Shown here piece after piece: positions 9,434 through 18,610 of a DNA stretch of 64,000 nucleotides. This DNA comes from Bacteroidetes bacterium MED-G17 (lineage in GTDB: Bacteria > Bacteroidota > Bacteroidia > NS11-12g > UBA9320), in contig NTKK01000006.1 in assembly GCA_002457675.1 (NCBI GenBank), positions 75,742 through 139,741 on the forward strand, written 5' to 3'. A program made the translations under genes and the position numbers. Position 1 is the stretch's first letter, and each line of letters opens with the position of its first letter. The notes under the pieces were generated by a model. It worked only from the letters and a program-made list of their open reading frames with translations. It made no database searches and was not told where the DNA came from.

Positions 9434-12228
9434 TTGTTAATTTGGCTTAGAATAGAAAAATAAGCCAATCGGCCTATTCTCGGCCCACCATATGTTTGAA
9501 ATTGCATATTATTTAAGAGGTTTGAGGCACCAATTTTAAAGGTGCTGTGCAGTTTTTCTACGCGATAATTTATTTGTGCGTTTAACAAATCATAAGTAGG
9601 AATTTGGCCTGTAAATTGAGGAGAGCCCTCAAAAAGAAATCCTTCTATCCACTTGTAATTTATGTTGAACCCGATATACTTTATTTTTCTTTCTCCAATG
9701 TTCAATACCAAATCTCTTGCTGAAAATCCAATATTGAATTTATGCTCTGGAGTATTGAAGGCAGGTATTATAGGGTCATCTTTTGCAGATTGAATTAGCT
9801 TGTTCCAAGAATAGTTCCCCATTAATTGATAAAACTTTTTGAAATAATAATTTAAACCGATGGCAAAACCTTGGGTAGTAACCTGGTTGCTTGAGTTGGC
9901 AGAATAACGGTAAAATTTTGTTTGGTATGGATTGCCACTTACCTCATCAAATTTTGCTTTTACGCCAAGCTTGTAACCAATGAAATTTGTGTAACTATTG
10001 AAATAATAGCTAGCATCAACAAAGAGTTTTTCGTCAATAGTGGTGCGATATCCGACTTCAAATGTTCTTACTTGTTCAGGTTTTATACTATTGATATTGA
10101 ATCGTTTTAATGAGTCTAACGGTCTATTTATTTCTTCGATATGGTCAATAAATGATTCATAAGTGATGAGGTCTTTCACACCATTTAGATTCCCGCTTAA
10201 AATGGCAGGACCAACATCTAAAAATAAAAATTGATCGGATAGCGTTGGATTTCGGACCCCAGAACTGAAAGACATACGTAAAAAATCTTTGTTGGTAGGT
10301 TTATAGACCAGGGATGCTGCTGGAGAATAAACAAAATCAAAATTTTGATTCTTATCAGTTCTTAGTGACCCACTCAAAATGGCTCTGTCGTGAAAAAAAG
10401 TTTTTTTGAAACCTGCATATAAGCCAAACTCTCTATTGCTTATTTGTGTGTTGGCTGTATCATAAAATATAGTGCCTTCTGAATTGGGCTTGTACAGTCT
10501 TCCATTGCCGCCAATTCGAAGTTCATCAAAGGGTGTATTTTTCCAAATTTTTTCCCCATGAATATGATATAATGCAGATTTGTCAAAAAAACGCGAACCT
10601 CCTTCATCTTCATTATTTTTTTTGGAAATGATTTCATTGAAGGCTTGGTCAAACTCGGGACTTCCTGGCTTCAAAAAATCTCTGTCTGAGCTGATATTCG
10701 AAGCATTTTTGGTATTGGCATAGTTAGCCGATTTTTCATGCCAGATTTTTATTGAATCTTGGTTGTCTATTTCCCATTGAATGGCTTTGGCTGTATCAAA
10801 AAAAGTTTGAAAAGGATTGAGACTTATAATTTCAATTTTTGGATAATCGGATTCAGTTGTTGCATTTTTGAAGAATGTAGAGTAATCATCAAACCAGCTT
10901 TTGTTAATTTTTGAGCGATTTTGCAGTTTTTGTGCGGTAAAATAAGGGTCAAAACTATTGCCCGCATCTTCATGTGTGGCATAAATACGAAAGAAAAAGT
11001 TTCCTTTTTTTCGGTATTCTGCCCGATGTTGGAAAAATAAGATATCCCTAAGACTGAAACGATTATCTCCTTGGTAAACGGTTGTACCTGTTCCAAAATT
11101 TGAATTTAAAATCAACTCAGGGGACTTTTCTTTTAATTTTCTTTTAGTCCTAAAGTACAAGCCTAAATTGGCTTTACCATTATAACTGTTGTAATCTACT
11201 AAATCTTTCTCCCGGTAACCAGTGCGATAAACTCTTCCAAGGAATCTTTCAGGATCTTTTATTGAATAACTTGAATAATCAATAGAATATTCGTCCCCGT
11301 AGGTATTTACTTTATCGTAACCACCAGGATTGTTTGCATCAACAACTGATCCATTTATGGGGTCATTATTATCCGCCTCCCAATCATAAGCACGCATATA
11401 ATATAAGTTTAACTTATAAGCAAAAACATCAAGTCCTTTATTATCTTTTATCACGTCTGCCCAGCGAACACTACCTTCAATCAACTGTCTTTCTCCACCT
11501 TTAATCATAGTGGTCAAACCTTTGTGGGCAAATGGGTTTTTGGTCGTCATATTGATTACCCCATTAAACGCACCGGGACCAAAAAATGAGGAGCTTGCTC
11601 CCGATACAATTTCCACTTTTTGAACATCTAACTCACTAGCTCCTAAAAAATTACCCAAAGAGAAATTTAAACCAGGTGATTGGTTGTCAACCCCATCTAT
11701 AATTTGCAAAGACCGCACTGGGCTAGTGCTGTTGAAGCCGCGGGTATTAATTACTTTAAACCCCATGCTAGCTGCAGTGAGGTCTACACCTTTGAGGTTG
11801 CCTAAACCATCATAGAAATTATCGCTAGGAGTTTCTTGAATTGCCTTAAGATTAAGCGCTTCTATTGTCAGGGGTTCTTCTGCTTGTTTTTCTGTTATTC
11901 TCTGACCTCTAAATACAACTTGGTTAAGTTGGTTATCTGAAGCAGACAATTTAATATTTAACAATTTTGATGAAGAAACAGTCAATTTCTTTTCTTGAAA
12001 TGAGATAAAACTGATGACTAAACTTACCGGGAATGGTTTATTTATTTGTAGAGAAAAGCGACCATTTTCATCTGTGAATGTGCCAATATTCATTCCTTCA
12101 ACCAAAATGTTGGCGCCCATTATTTCTTCGTTATTTGAAGCATCTAAAACTACTCCTTGTATAGTATTTTGCCCGAAACTATTTTGAATTAAAACTAGCA
12201 GGGAGATAAGACCTAGTATTTTTTGCAT
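9430..12228 (-). CDS. TonB-dependent outer-membrane receptor
   Basis: 932 residues. A signal peptide (1-20, ending SFGQ) is followed by a carboxypeptidase-regulatory-like domain (about 22-105; IQGVVLDASNNEEIMGANI), a plug domain (about 120-240; INTRGFNSTSPVRSLQIIDGVD), and a long beta-barrel ending in alternating hydrophobic residues (GRLAYFSILSQINN). It imports a nutrient across the outer membrane using TonB energy; no SusD partner is adjacent, so the substrate cannot be named. It converges with rluD with a 4-nt overlap. A weak promoter-like TACTTTG lies at about 12244-12250. Confidence 0.93.
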   Translation of the reverse strand: MQKILGLISLLVLIQNSFGQNTIQGVVLDASNNEEIMGANILVEGMNIGTFTDENGRFSLQINKPFPVSLVISFISFQEKKLTVSSSKLLNIKLSASDNQLNQVVFRGQRITEKQAEEPLTIEALNLKAIQETPSDNFYDGLGNLKGVDLTAASMGFKVINTRGFNSTSPVRSLQIIDGVDNQSPGLNFSLGNFLGASELDVQKVEIVSGASSSFFGPGAFNGVINMTTKNPFAHKGLTTMIKGGERQLIEGSVRWADVIKDNKGLDVFAYKLNLYYMRAYDWEADNNDPINGSVVDANNPGGYDKVNTYGDEYSIDYSSYSIKDPERFLGRVYRTGYREKDLVDYNSYNGKANLGLYFRTKRKLKEKSPELILNSNFGTGTTVYQGDNRFSLRDILFFQHRAEYRKKGNFFFRIYATHEDAGNSFDPYFTAQKLQNRSKINKSWFDDYSTFFKNATTESDYPKIEIISLNPFQTFFDTAKAIQWEIDNQDSIKIWHEKSANYANTKNASNISSDRDFLKPGSPEFDQAFNEIISKKNNEDEGGSRFFDKSALYHIHGEKIWKNTPFDELRIGGNGRLYKPNSEGTIFYDTANTQISNREFGLYAGFKKTFFHDRAILSGSLRTDKNQNFDFVYSPAASLVYKPTNKDFLRMSFSSGVRNPTLSDQFLFLDVGPAILSGNLNGVKDLITYESFIDHIEEINRPLDSLKRFNINSIKPEQVRTFEVGYRTTIDEKLFVDASYYFNSYTNFIGYKLGVKAKFDEVSGNPYQTKFYRYSANSSNQVTTQGFAIGLNYYFKKFYQLMGNYSWNKLIQSAKDDPIIPAFNTPEHKFNIGFSARDLVLNIGERKIKYIGFNINYKWIEGFLFEGSPQFTGQIPTYDLLNAQINYRVEKLHSTFKIGASNLLNNMQFQTYGGPRIGRLAYFSILSQINN

Positions 12229-12365
12229 GCCCTAAACCTGACACAAAGTAAATGATTTGATTAGATTTCGTTTCTCTTTCTTTTGGTGTTCTTAATTAAA
12301 CCCATTTTGAATAAGTCTTTCATGGCGTGATTATTATTTAATTTAGGTTTATTTACCAACAGTCA

Positions 12366-13520
12366 ATGTATTTTACTGAAGAACATGTAATGTTTCGAGA
12401 AGGATTCCGAAAGTTTTTGGAAACTGAGGTAGTTCCTTTTATAGATACGTGGGAGAGTCAAGGAGAAATTGATAGGTCGATTTGGAAAAAAATGGGAGAT
12501 CAAGGCTACTTGGGTTTAGCCTATCCAGAAAAATATGGCGGACTCAATCTTGACATTTTTTACACGGTAATTTTTTTAGAAGAATTGCAGAAAATTAATT
12601 CTGGAGGTTTTGCAGCCGCAGCTTGGGCGCACGTTTATTTGGCTATGACGCACTTACATCATGAAGCTTCCGAGGAAATAAAAAACGTTTATCTTTCTAA
12701 AAGTATTTCTGGTGATTTTTTGGGTTGTTTATGCATTAGTGAACCTTTTGCTGGTAGTGATGTAGCGGGGATAAGAACAAAAGCTATTTTAGAAGGTGAT
12801 TACTGGATAATTAATGGATCTAAAACGTTTATTACCAATGGATATTTGTCTGATTATTTGATTGTGGCAGCAAAAACAGATAGCGATAAAAAAGCAAAGG
12901 GTATTAGTATTTTTATTCTAGAACGGTCTATGCCAGGCATTCATTCTAATAAATTAAATAAACTCGGATGGCGTGCTTCAGATACCGCAGAAATTTCTTT
13001 TCAGAATGTAAAAATACCTAGATCAAATTTGCTCGGTGAGTTGAATCTAGGATTTAACTATTTAATGGAGCATTTTGCTCTTGAAAGATTGGTGATGGGG
13101 ATAAACGCGCATGCGAGAGCCGAGGCCGCTTTAGCTTATACTTTGGCGTACTTAGACGAGAGAAAAGCCTTCGGAAAAAAGATCAATGAATTTCAAACTA
13201 TTCGTCACCAAATAGCAGAAATGGCTACTGAAGTAGAAATCGTTAAACAGTTTAATTATCAAACTGCGCGAAGACTTGGAGATGCTGAATACGTCGTAAA
13301 AGAAGCAACAATGAGTAAGCTAAAGAGTACAAAAGTTGCGGATGATGTTATGTACAAATGCTTACAATTCTTAGGAGGGTATGGCTATATCGAAGATTAT
13401 CCCTTAGCTAGGATGTTCAGAGACAGTAGATTAGGCCCAATAGGAGGCGGTACTTCTGAAATATTAAAAGAAATTTTAGCCAAGATTATTATTGACAAAA
13501 AAAATTACAAAATTACTTAG
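12366..13520 (+). CDS. Acyl-CoA dehydrogenase, isovaleryl/long-chain type active site
   Basis: 384 residues covering the three acyl-CoA dehydrogenase domains. CISEPFAGSDVAG and WIINGSKTFITNG are FAD-binding signatures; FLGGYGYIEDYPLARMFRD lies near the end. The C-terminal position that holds the catalytic glutamate in short/medium-chain enzymes is glycine here (IGGGTSE), whereas E240 in FALERLVMG matches the alternative catalytic glutamate of isovaleryl-CoA and long-chain enzymes. It introduces a trans-2 double bond with FAD. Substrate is not determined by context; the deacetylase-like gene follows after 31 nt. Confidence 0.93.
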   Translation: MYFTEEHVMFREGFRKFLETEVVPFIDTWESQGEIDRSIWKKMGDQGYLGLAYPEKYGGLNLDIFYTVIFLEELQKINSGGFAAAAWAHVYLAMTHLHHEASEEIKNVYLSKSISGDFLGCLCISEPFAGSDVAGIRTKAILEGDYWIINGSKTFITNGYLSDYLIVAAKTDSDKKAKGISIFILERSMPGIHSNKLNKLGWRASDTAEISFQNVKIPRSNLLGELNLGFNYLMEHFALERLVMGINAHARAEAALAYTLAYLDERKAFGKKINEFQTIRHQIAEMATEVEIVKQFNYQTARRLGDAEYVVKEATMSKLKSTKVADDVMYKCLQFLGGYGYIEDYPLARMFRDSRLGPIGGGTSEILKEILAKIIIDKKNYKIT

Positions 13521-13551
13521 CCCGATATTTGTGGCTTATCAATAAGTTACA

Positions 13552-14868
13552 TTGAAATTAATCATCTTCAGTTCTCAGAAAAGTGCTAGATTGAATTATG
13601 TTCTTAAGCTAATTTTTCAAGAGCTTTTATATGTTGATTACCAATTGATTGTAGACAAAGAGACCTTTGAACAATCAACAGGATTTAAGTTGAATTATTC
13701 GTGCATAGATTTAATTTCAGATATTCAAATTTACCCTAGCACCTTACTTTTTGAGGAAAAAATTAAAGATATTAGGCCAAATTTCGAAGAGATAAAATCA
13801 CTAAAAGTACTCTATAAGAATACAAATTGTCCCTATGGATATGATATTTTTTCCGCTGTTTTTTATCTCGTTTCAAGGTATGAAGAATATCAATATTTAA
13901 CTTATGACCAGCACGGAAGGTACCCGTCTTCCAATAGTATTTTATATAAAAATAATTGTTTGGATGAACCGATTGTAAATCAGTGGGTGTTGGATTTAAA
14001 AGATAGGATCGTTAAACTCAATCCGGAACTAAATTTTCGTCCACGCAGCTTTGAATTTTTATCAACTATAGATATTGACCAAGCATATCAATTTAAATAC
14101 AAATCTTACTTGAGAACCCTTTTAGGTTATTTTAGAGACTTTTCTAGGTGGGATAAAGAGTTATTAAAAACGCGCTGGTTGGTGAGAAATAATAAAATAA
14201 CAGACCCATTTGATAGTTATTGTTTTCAATTTAACAATCACTCAGCATATAAAATTCAGGCAATTTATTTTTTACAGGTCGGTAAGATGGGCAGGTTTGA
14301 CAAAAATCTGACTCCTACAAATCCAGCTTTTCAAAATTTAATTCAACAATTGTGCGAACAAGAAAATACAAAGCTTGGTTTACATCCTTCTTATGATTCT
14401 TTTTATCATTTTGATAAATTGAAAAAAGAGAAGGAAATATTGGAAAATTTAATTGGCAGTCAAATAATAAAAAGTCGACAACATTATTTAAAATTTCAAT
14501 TGCCAAAGACCTATCAGAATTTAATTGCTCTAGGGATAAAAGAGGAATACACTATGGGTTATAGCGATCAAGTTGGTTTTAGGGCTGGCATTGCGGCCCC
14601 TTTTTTTTGGTTCGATTTAGAAAAAAATGAAGAAACAAAACTGCGGGTGTTTCCATTTTGCAGTATGGATATCACACCACGACATTATTTTAAAATGAAA
14701 CCTGATGAAGCGATTTTACTCAATCGAAAATTATTGAGAAAAACAAAAGAACTTGGTGGATTTTTCAGTTCATTATGGCATAATGAATCTCTAGGTGGAG
14801 AAAATCATTGGCAAGAATGGGAAAAGGTTTATGTGAACTTGCTTAAAGATGCTACAGCAAAACAGTAG
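13552..14868 (+). CDS. Polysaccharide deacetylase-like protein of Bacteroidota
   Basis: 438 residues starting at TTG. The N-terminal 150 residues look like the DUF7033-type domain found before deacetylase domains (YDIFSAVFYLVSRYEEY). The C-terminal half has STIDIDQAY, resembling the TFDxD metal motif of NodB-type deacetylases, followed by KLGLHPSYDS (possible metal histidine) and a late LGGFFSSLWHNESLGG segment. It could act on an N-acetylated envelope sugar; no substrate is evident. No signal peptide is seen. It overlaps the convergent prenyltransferase by 17 nt. Confidence 0.7.
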   Translation: MKLIIFSSQKSARLNYVLKLIFQELLYVDYQLIVDKETFEQSTGFKLNYSCIDLISDIQIYPSTLLFEEKIKDIRPNFEEIKSLKVLYKNTNCPYGYDIFSAVFYLVSRYEEYQYLTYDQHGRYPSSNSILYKNNCLDEPIVNQWVLDLKDRIVKLNPELNFRPRSFEFLSTIDIDQAYQFKYKSYLRTLLGYFRDFSRWDKELLKTRWLVRNNKITDPFDSYCFQFNNHSAYKIQAIYFLQVGKMGRFDKNLTPTNPAFQNLIQQLCEQENTKLGLHPSYDSFYHFDKLKKEKEILENLIGSQIIKSRQHYLKFQLPKTYQNLIALGIKEEYTMGYSDQVGFRAGIAAPFFWFDLEKNEETKLRVFPFCSMDITPRHYFKMKPDEAILLNRKLLRKTKELGGFFSSLWHNESLGGENHWQEWEKVYVNLLKDATAKQ

Positions 14869-15733
14869 CTATTAATCCACACAATATGAGCCATTTATAA
14901 ATATAATTTATACGACTAAAATCCTTAGAACTGTTGGATTGTAATAAAACGATCCCAGCAAAAGCAATTAAAAGACCAAGTAAGCTCGTGATGACAACGA
15001 ATTGAGAATTCTCTGTCTCCCGAATTAAAAAGGAAATAACTCCAACACTAATAAACATCAAACCCAAAACCAATCTTTTTGTCCATTTTTTTCCTATAAG
15101 AACCGCTAAACTAGAATAACCCAACCGTTTGTCTCCTTTATGGTTTTCTAAACCCTTAATAATTTCTCTTGTAAAAATTATTATGGTAAATAAAATACCG
15201 TATGCCAAAAGGAAAAAGGTGAAAATATTAAAATAGATAGCGACACAAACGAAGGATGCGATAGATAAAAATGAAGCAGAAACTTCCCGTAGGATAGGTA
15301 ACTTCTGTAATTTATGGAAATAGAACCATATTGCGACGCAAAAAATTAGATAGAAAATGAAGACATTTCTAGAAATAAAAATGCTAATTAATGGCCCAAG
15401 GCAGGAAAATATGAAATATGTGTTGATAATCCATCGTTTACCTACTATTTGTTCTGATATAGTTTTTTTTGGTCGGTTAATTAGATCTTTTTCTAAGTTG
15501 TAAAAGCTATTAAGTAAGAATCCTGAGGCAACTACAAATGCTGTTGCAAAAACAATTAGGTGAAGATTTATATCTTTAAGAAGTTCAATTTTTGTCTTTT
15601 CACTTTCGTAAACAAATAGAACAGAAGTATACTGTATCAGTGCAACGAGTAAAATATTGTACCATCTAACGACATTAAGTAAAGCAGCAATTTTTAAAAA
15701 AAAGTATCTTCTCTTACTTAACATTTCCGACAT
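14852..15733 (-). CDS. UbiA-family prenyltransferase (GGGP-synthase-type annotation)
   Basis: 293 residues with about eight hydrophobic segments. The first aspartate-type motif is N75-SFYNLEKD83-LINRP and the second GDKRLGYSS, which bind the Mg-diphosphate of a prenyl donor. Such proteins in Flavobacteriia are annotated as geranylgeranylglycerol-phosphate geranylgeranyltransferase, but quinone-type acceptors are equally possible. It is the last gene of the mevalonate operon, starting right after mvk, so it probably consumes the prenyl diphosphates made there (inference). Confidence 0.82.
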   Translation of the reverse strand: MSEMLSKRRYFFLKIAALLNVVRWYNILLVALIQYTSVLFVYESEKTKIELLKDINLHLIVFATAFVVASGFLLNSFYNLEKDLINRPKKTISEQIVGKRWIINTYFIFSCLGPLISIFISRNVFIFYLIFCVAIWFYFHKLQKLPILREVSASFLSIASFVCVAIYFNIFTFFLLAYGILFTIIIFTREIIKGLENHKGDKRLGYSSLAVLIGKKWTKRLVLGLMFISVGVISFLIRETENSQFVVITSLLGLLIAFAGIVLLQSNSSKDFSRINYIYKWLILCGLIATVLL

Positions 15734-16657
15734 CTACAAACTACTTACCATTTCTAATTTGAAGTCTTTCAATTCAACCTTAGTTGCCTCATAATCAGTA
15801 GTAAAACCTAAAACAAACCCACCACCGCCGCTTCCACATAGTTTTAAAAAGTACTTTTCTGTTTCAATACCTTTTTTCCAAATTTTATGCAAATGCGCTG
15901 GAATCATAGGTTTGAAGTGTGCTAGCAACAAGGAACTTAATTTTTTTAGATTGTAGAATAGGGGAGTTTTATTTCCATTCAACAAGGCTTGAATACAAGC
16001 ATCATTGTATTTTTTGAATTGTGTTTTCAGCATCTTTCTGAAACCTTCTTCTTTCATCTTCTGCATGAAAATATGGATCATTGGCTGTGTTTCACTAGGT
16101 TTACCACTATCCAAAAGAAAAATTGCACCTTTATTCTCTTTGGGTGTATTAGGCAAGCCTACCATGTCCATTTCTGTTTTTGATTTTTGTAAAACAGGTA
16201 AATTAAAATAACAAATCAGCGGATCCAATCCTGAACTTTTCCCATGGAAATGGCTTTCCATTTTACCCAAAAGGTTTTTAAGATTGACCAACTTTTCTTT
16301 AGTAGGACTTGAAGCGTCAGGAATGTCTTTTTTATAGCGGTCATAAATAGCCGCCACCAATGCACCCGAGCTACCTACGCCAAAACCTTGTGGAATGGAA
16401 GACTTAAAAGATAAGCCTCTTTGGATATCGTCTTCAAATAAATCTAGGTGAAGATATGTATCAAAATTGTGCGCAGGATGATTGACTAAAAATTGACAGA
16501 ATGCCTTTAAACTACTATTGGACAAATCGTTTTGTTCCTCAAAGGTTAAAGCCCCCTTGTATGAGCCAAAAGGGATGGAAAGACCCATAGAATCTTCTAT
16601 AATTCCATATTCACCAAACAAAAGAATCTTAGCGTAATATAAGCTGTTTTTTAACAC
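15734..16657 (-). CDS. mvk: Mevalonate kinase-like GHMP kinase
   Basis: 307 residues. The N-terminus YYAKILLFGEYGIIEDSMG is the GHMP motif 1 typical of flavobacterial mevalonate kinases; GFGVGSSGALVAAIYD is the ATP-binding glycine/serine loop; KLCGSGGGGFVLGF is motif 3. It phosphorylates mevalonate at the 5-position. It lies 1 nt after mvaD and directly before the UbiA gene in a six-gene run. The split of roles between this kinase and the GYDIA kinase at 17678 is inferred from family resemblance. Confidence 0.85.
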   Translation of the reverse strand: MLKNSLYYAKILLFGEYGIIEDSMGLSIPFGSYKGALTFEEQNDLSNSSLKAFCQFLVNHPAHNFDTYLHLDLFEDDIQRGLSFKSSIPQGFGVGSSGALVAAIYDRYKKDIPDASSPTKEKLVNLKNLLGKMESHFHGKSSGLDPLICYFNLPVLQKSKTEMDMVGLPNTPKENKGAIFLLDSGKPSETQPMIHIFMQKMKEEGFRKMLKTQFKKYNDACIQALLNGNKTPLFYNLKKLSSLLLAHFKPMIPAHLHKIWKKGIETEKYFLKLCGSGGGGFVLGFTTDYEATKVELKDFKLEMVSSL

Positions 16658-16658
16658 G

Positions 16659-17696
16659 TTAGTTTAGTTTTTTTGGTCCCTCGCCTATATGGTCACAAAT
16701 GTAAGCACCATTTTCACAAAAAGTAGTAAGTTCTTTTTGTACAAACTTTTCTACCAAATCTTTATCTTTATTTAAGTGAATTAAATGCACATTGGCTCCT
16801 GCATCTAGTGTAAAAACTGCCCATAGCTTATTTTGTTCTCTCCAAGCCCATAATTTTTGAATGATATTTAGAGTATTGGGTTTCATTAAAACAAAATATG
16901 GAATTGAACTTTGCATTAGTGCGTGTAAACTCAACGCCTCAGATTCAATAATTTTTTTAAGGCCTTCTTTATCACCATCCATCAGGCGTTCTTGACATTC
17001 TATGTAGTTGTTGTTTGCTTGATGGAGTCTTCCTTGTTTGTAAAAGTGGTTTTCAACAAGAGCATGTCCTGACGAACTGGAAACAGCTTTTTCTTGGTTC
17101 TCTACCAACAAAATAGTATCTCTAAGATCATGAAAAGTGGGATGAATATTTGTATTTGGGATAGGAGTGGCAAAATCTTCAGTGTATTCCTTGCTAGTCG
17201 TTCCCTTCAAAGAACCCCAACTAACAAATCCACCATAAATAGATCTTGCCGCCGACCCAGAACCTAGTCTTGCCCAAGTGGAAGCACGCTGTTTAAAAAG
17301 TTCGTCTAAAGGTTCGTTATTTATTTGCGCATAAATATCAGCAATGCATAGTGCTAAAGCCGCAAAACCAGAAGCTGAAGAAGCAATTCCACTACCATGA
17401 GGAAATGTATTGTGTGTGTAAATATCTATCTTGTAGTCATTGATTTCATTAAACTCAGGGCTTATTCTATCTATAAATGCGTTTATTTTTGGCAGGAAAT
17501 TGTCATTTTTTTCACCTTTAACGAAACAACTGGTCTTGCCGACTCCTTTTCTAAATACCACGCGAGTTACTGTATGGCAAACCGAAAGACTAAAGCTAAG
17601 GTTAGGATTTATTGGTTTCTGTAAACCTTTCTTCCCCCAGTATTTAACCAAGGCAATGTTTGATGGAGCTTTATAGCTTACTTCATACTTTTCCAT
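16659..17696 (-). CDS. mvaD: Diphosphomevalonate decarboxylase
   Basis: 345 residues with the hallmark SNIALVKYWGK near the N-terminus, GSGIASSASGFAALAL (ATP loop), RLGSGSAARSIYGGFVSW, and FTLDAGANVHL carrying the catalytic aspartate. It makes isopentenyl diphosphate by ATP-dependent decarboxylation. The start overlaps the GYDIA kinase stop by 19 nt, a sign of translational coupling. Confidence 0.96.
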   Translation of the reverse strand: MEKYEVSYKAPSNIALVKYWGKKGLQKPINPNLSFSLSVCHTVTRVVFRKGVGKTSCFVKGEKNDNFLPKINAFIDRISPEFNEINDYKIDIYTHNTFPHGSGIASSASGFAALALCIADIYAQINNEPLDELFKQRASTWARLGSGSAARSIYGGFVSWGSLKGTTSKEYTEDFATPIPNTNIHPTFHDLRDTILLVENQEKAVSSSSGHALVENHFYKQGRLHQANNNYIECQERLMDGDKEGLKKIIESEALSLHALMQSSIPYFVLMKPNTLNIIQKLWAWREQNKLWAVFTLDAGANVHLIHLNKDKDLVEKFVQKELTTFCENGAYICDHIGEGPKKLN

Positions 17697-18610
17697 GTGT
17701 CAAAAAGTTGGTCAAATGTTAAAATAGTATCAAAACCTTTGTTTTTAAAATAGGTCATATCTTCTGAATTACCTGTGGCCAGAAAAAAATCTCCTCCCCA
17801 AGCTCCGAGGCTTTTGACAAGTCCGTTAAATTGTGGGAATGTTTTTGCCAAAGGATCTTTTTTAAGTTGTTGGGCAAGCAATAATTCATGTCTTGTTAAG
17901 AGCGATTCAAATTCTTCTAATTTTGAGCAGTTACTTAAATCAAAGCCAATTTGACTGATTTGATCAATTAAATGTATATTAGGTTTTTTGAGGGCTCTAT
18001 AATTTCGGATTTGTTCTTGAGAATTTTGTTTTCTGTTTTGATAAATAAAGAACAATTTGTCTTTAAATTTCCAACGTAATTCAACACTTGTTATGGTTCT
18101 TTTTCTATTTATATTTTGGTATAAAATGGGTGTTTTATGTTGTGCTATTGCTACATCATAACCGCTTCCACCAAAGCTATATTCTAAAAGCTTGTAGGCA
18201 TTGACACCACTCCAGGCTGCCAAGGTTGCAATTAACGAGCTACTGGATCCAAGCCCCCAGTCCCTATTGAATTTCAAGCTAGTTTTTATGTAATAATCCG
18301 TGTGCTTTTGAAAGATATTTGGTTTGTTTTTTAAGATTATCTGCAGAAGTTTGACTAAGACATCAGATGTATAATTATTCTCAGTTGATATACATTCAAT
18401 GTTTATGTCATTAATTGCAAATTTTGCAGAAAACCATTGGGTTCTGTTATGGTCGTAGCTCGTCCAAAATAATTTTGGTTTTGTGTTTATTTCGCCCTCA
18501 ACGACTTCAAGGTATTGCCCGTATTTACATGGTAACCCTAATGCATGAGCACCATCTAAAACTAAATATTCGCCGCTAATCATTAGCTTCCCAGGAGCAT
18601 AAAACTTCAT
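17678..18610 (-). CDS. GYDIA-family GHMP kinase, likely phosphomevalonate kinase
   Basis: 310 residues. Motif 1 is FYAPGKLMISGEYLVLDGA, the ATP loop is DWGLGSSSSLIATLA, and the family-naming GYD(I/V)A element is present as GGSGYDVAIA. The C-terminus has SLGAWGGDFFLAT instead of a canonical motif 3. The pathway from HMG-CoA to IPP needs two kinases; this operon holds exactly two GHMP kinases plus mvaD, so this one is the best candidate for phosphomevalonate kinase. That is inference from context. It overlaps mvaA by 4 nt (ATGA). Confidence 0.85.
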   Translation of the reverse strand: MKFYAPGKLMISGEYLVLDGAHALGLPCKYGQYLEVVEGEINTKPKLFWTSYDHNRTQWFSAKFAINDINIECISTENNYTSDVLVKLLQIILKNKPNIFQKHTDYYIKTSLKFNRDWGLGSSSSLIATLAAWSGVNAYKLLEYSFGGSGYDVAIAQHKTPILYQNINRKRTITSVELRWKFKDKLFFIYQNRKQNSQEQIRNYRALKKPNIHLIDQISQIGFDLSNCSKLEEFESLLTRHELLLAQQLKKDPLAKTFPQFNGLVKSLGAWGGDFFLATGNSEDMTYFKNKGFDTILTFDQLFDTWKSMK

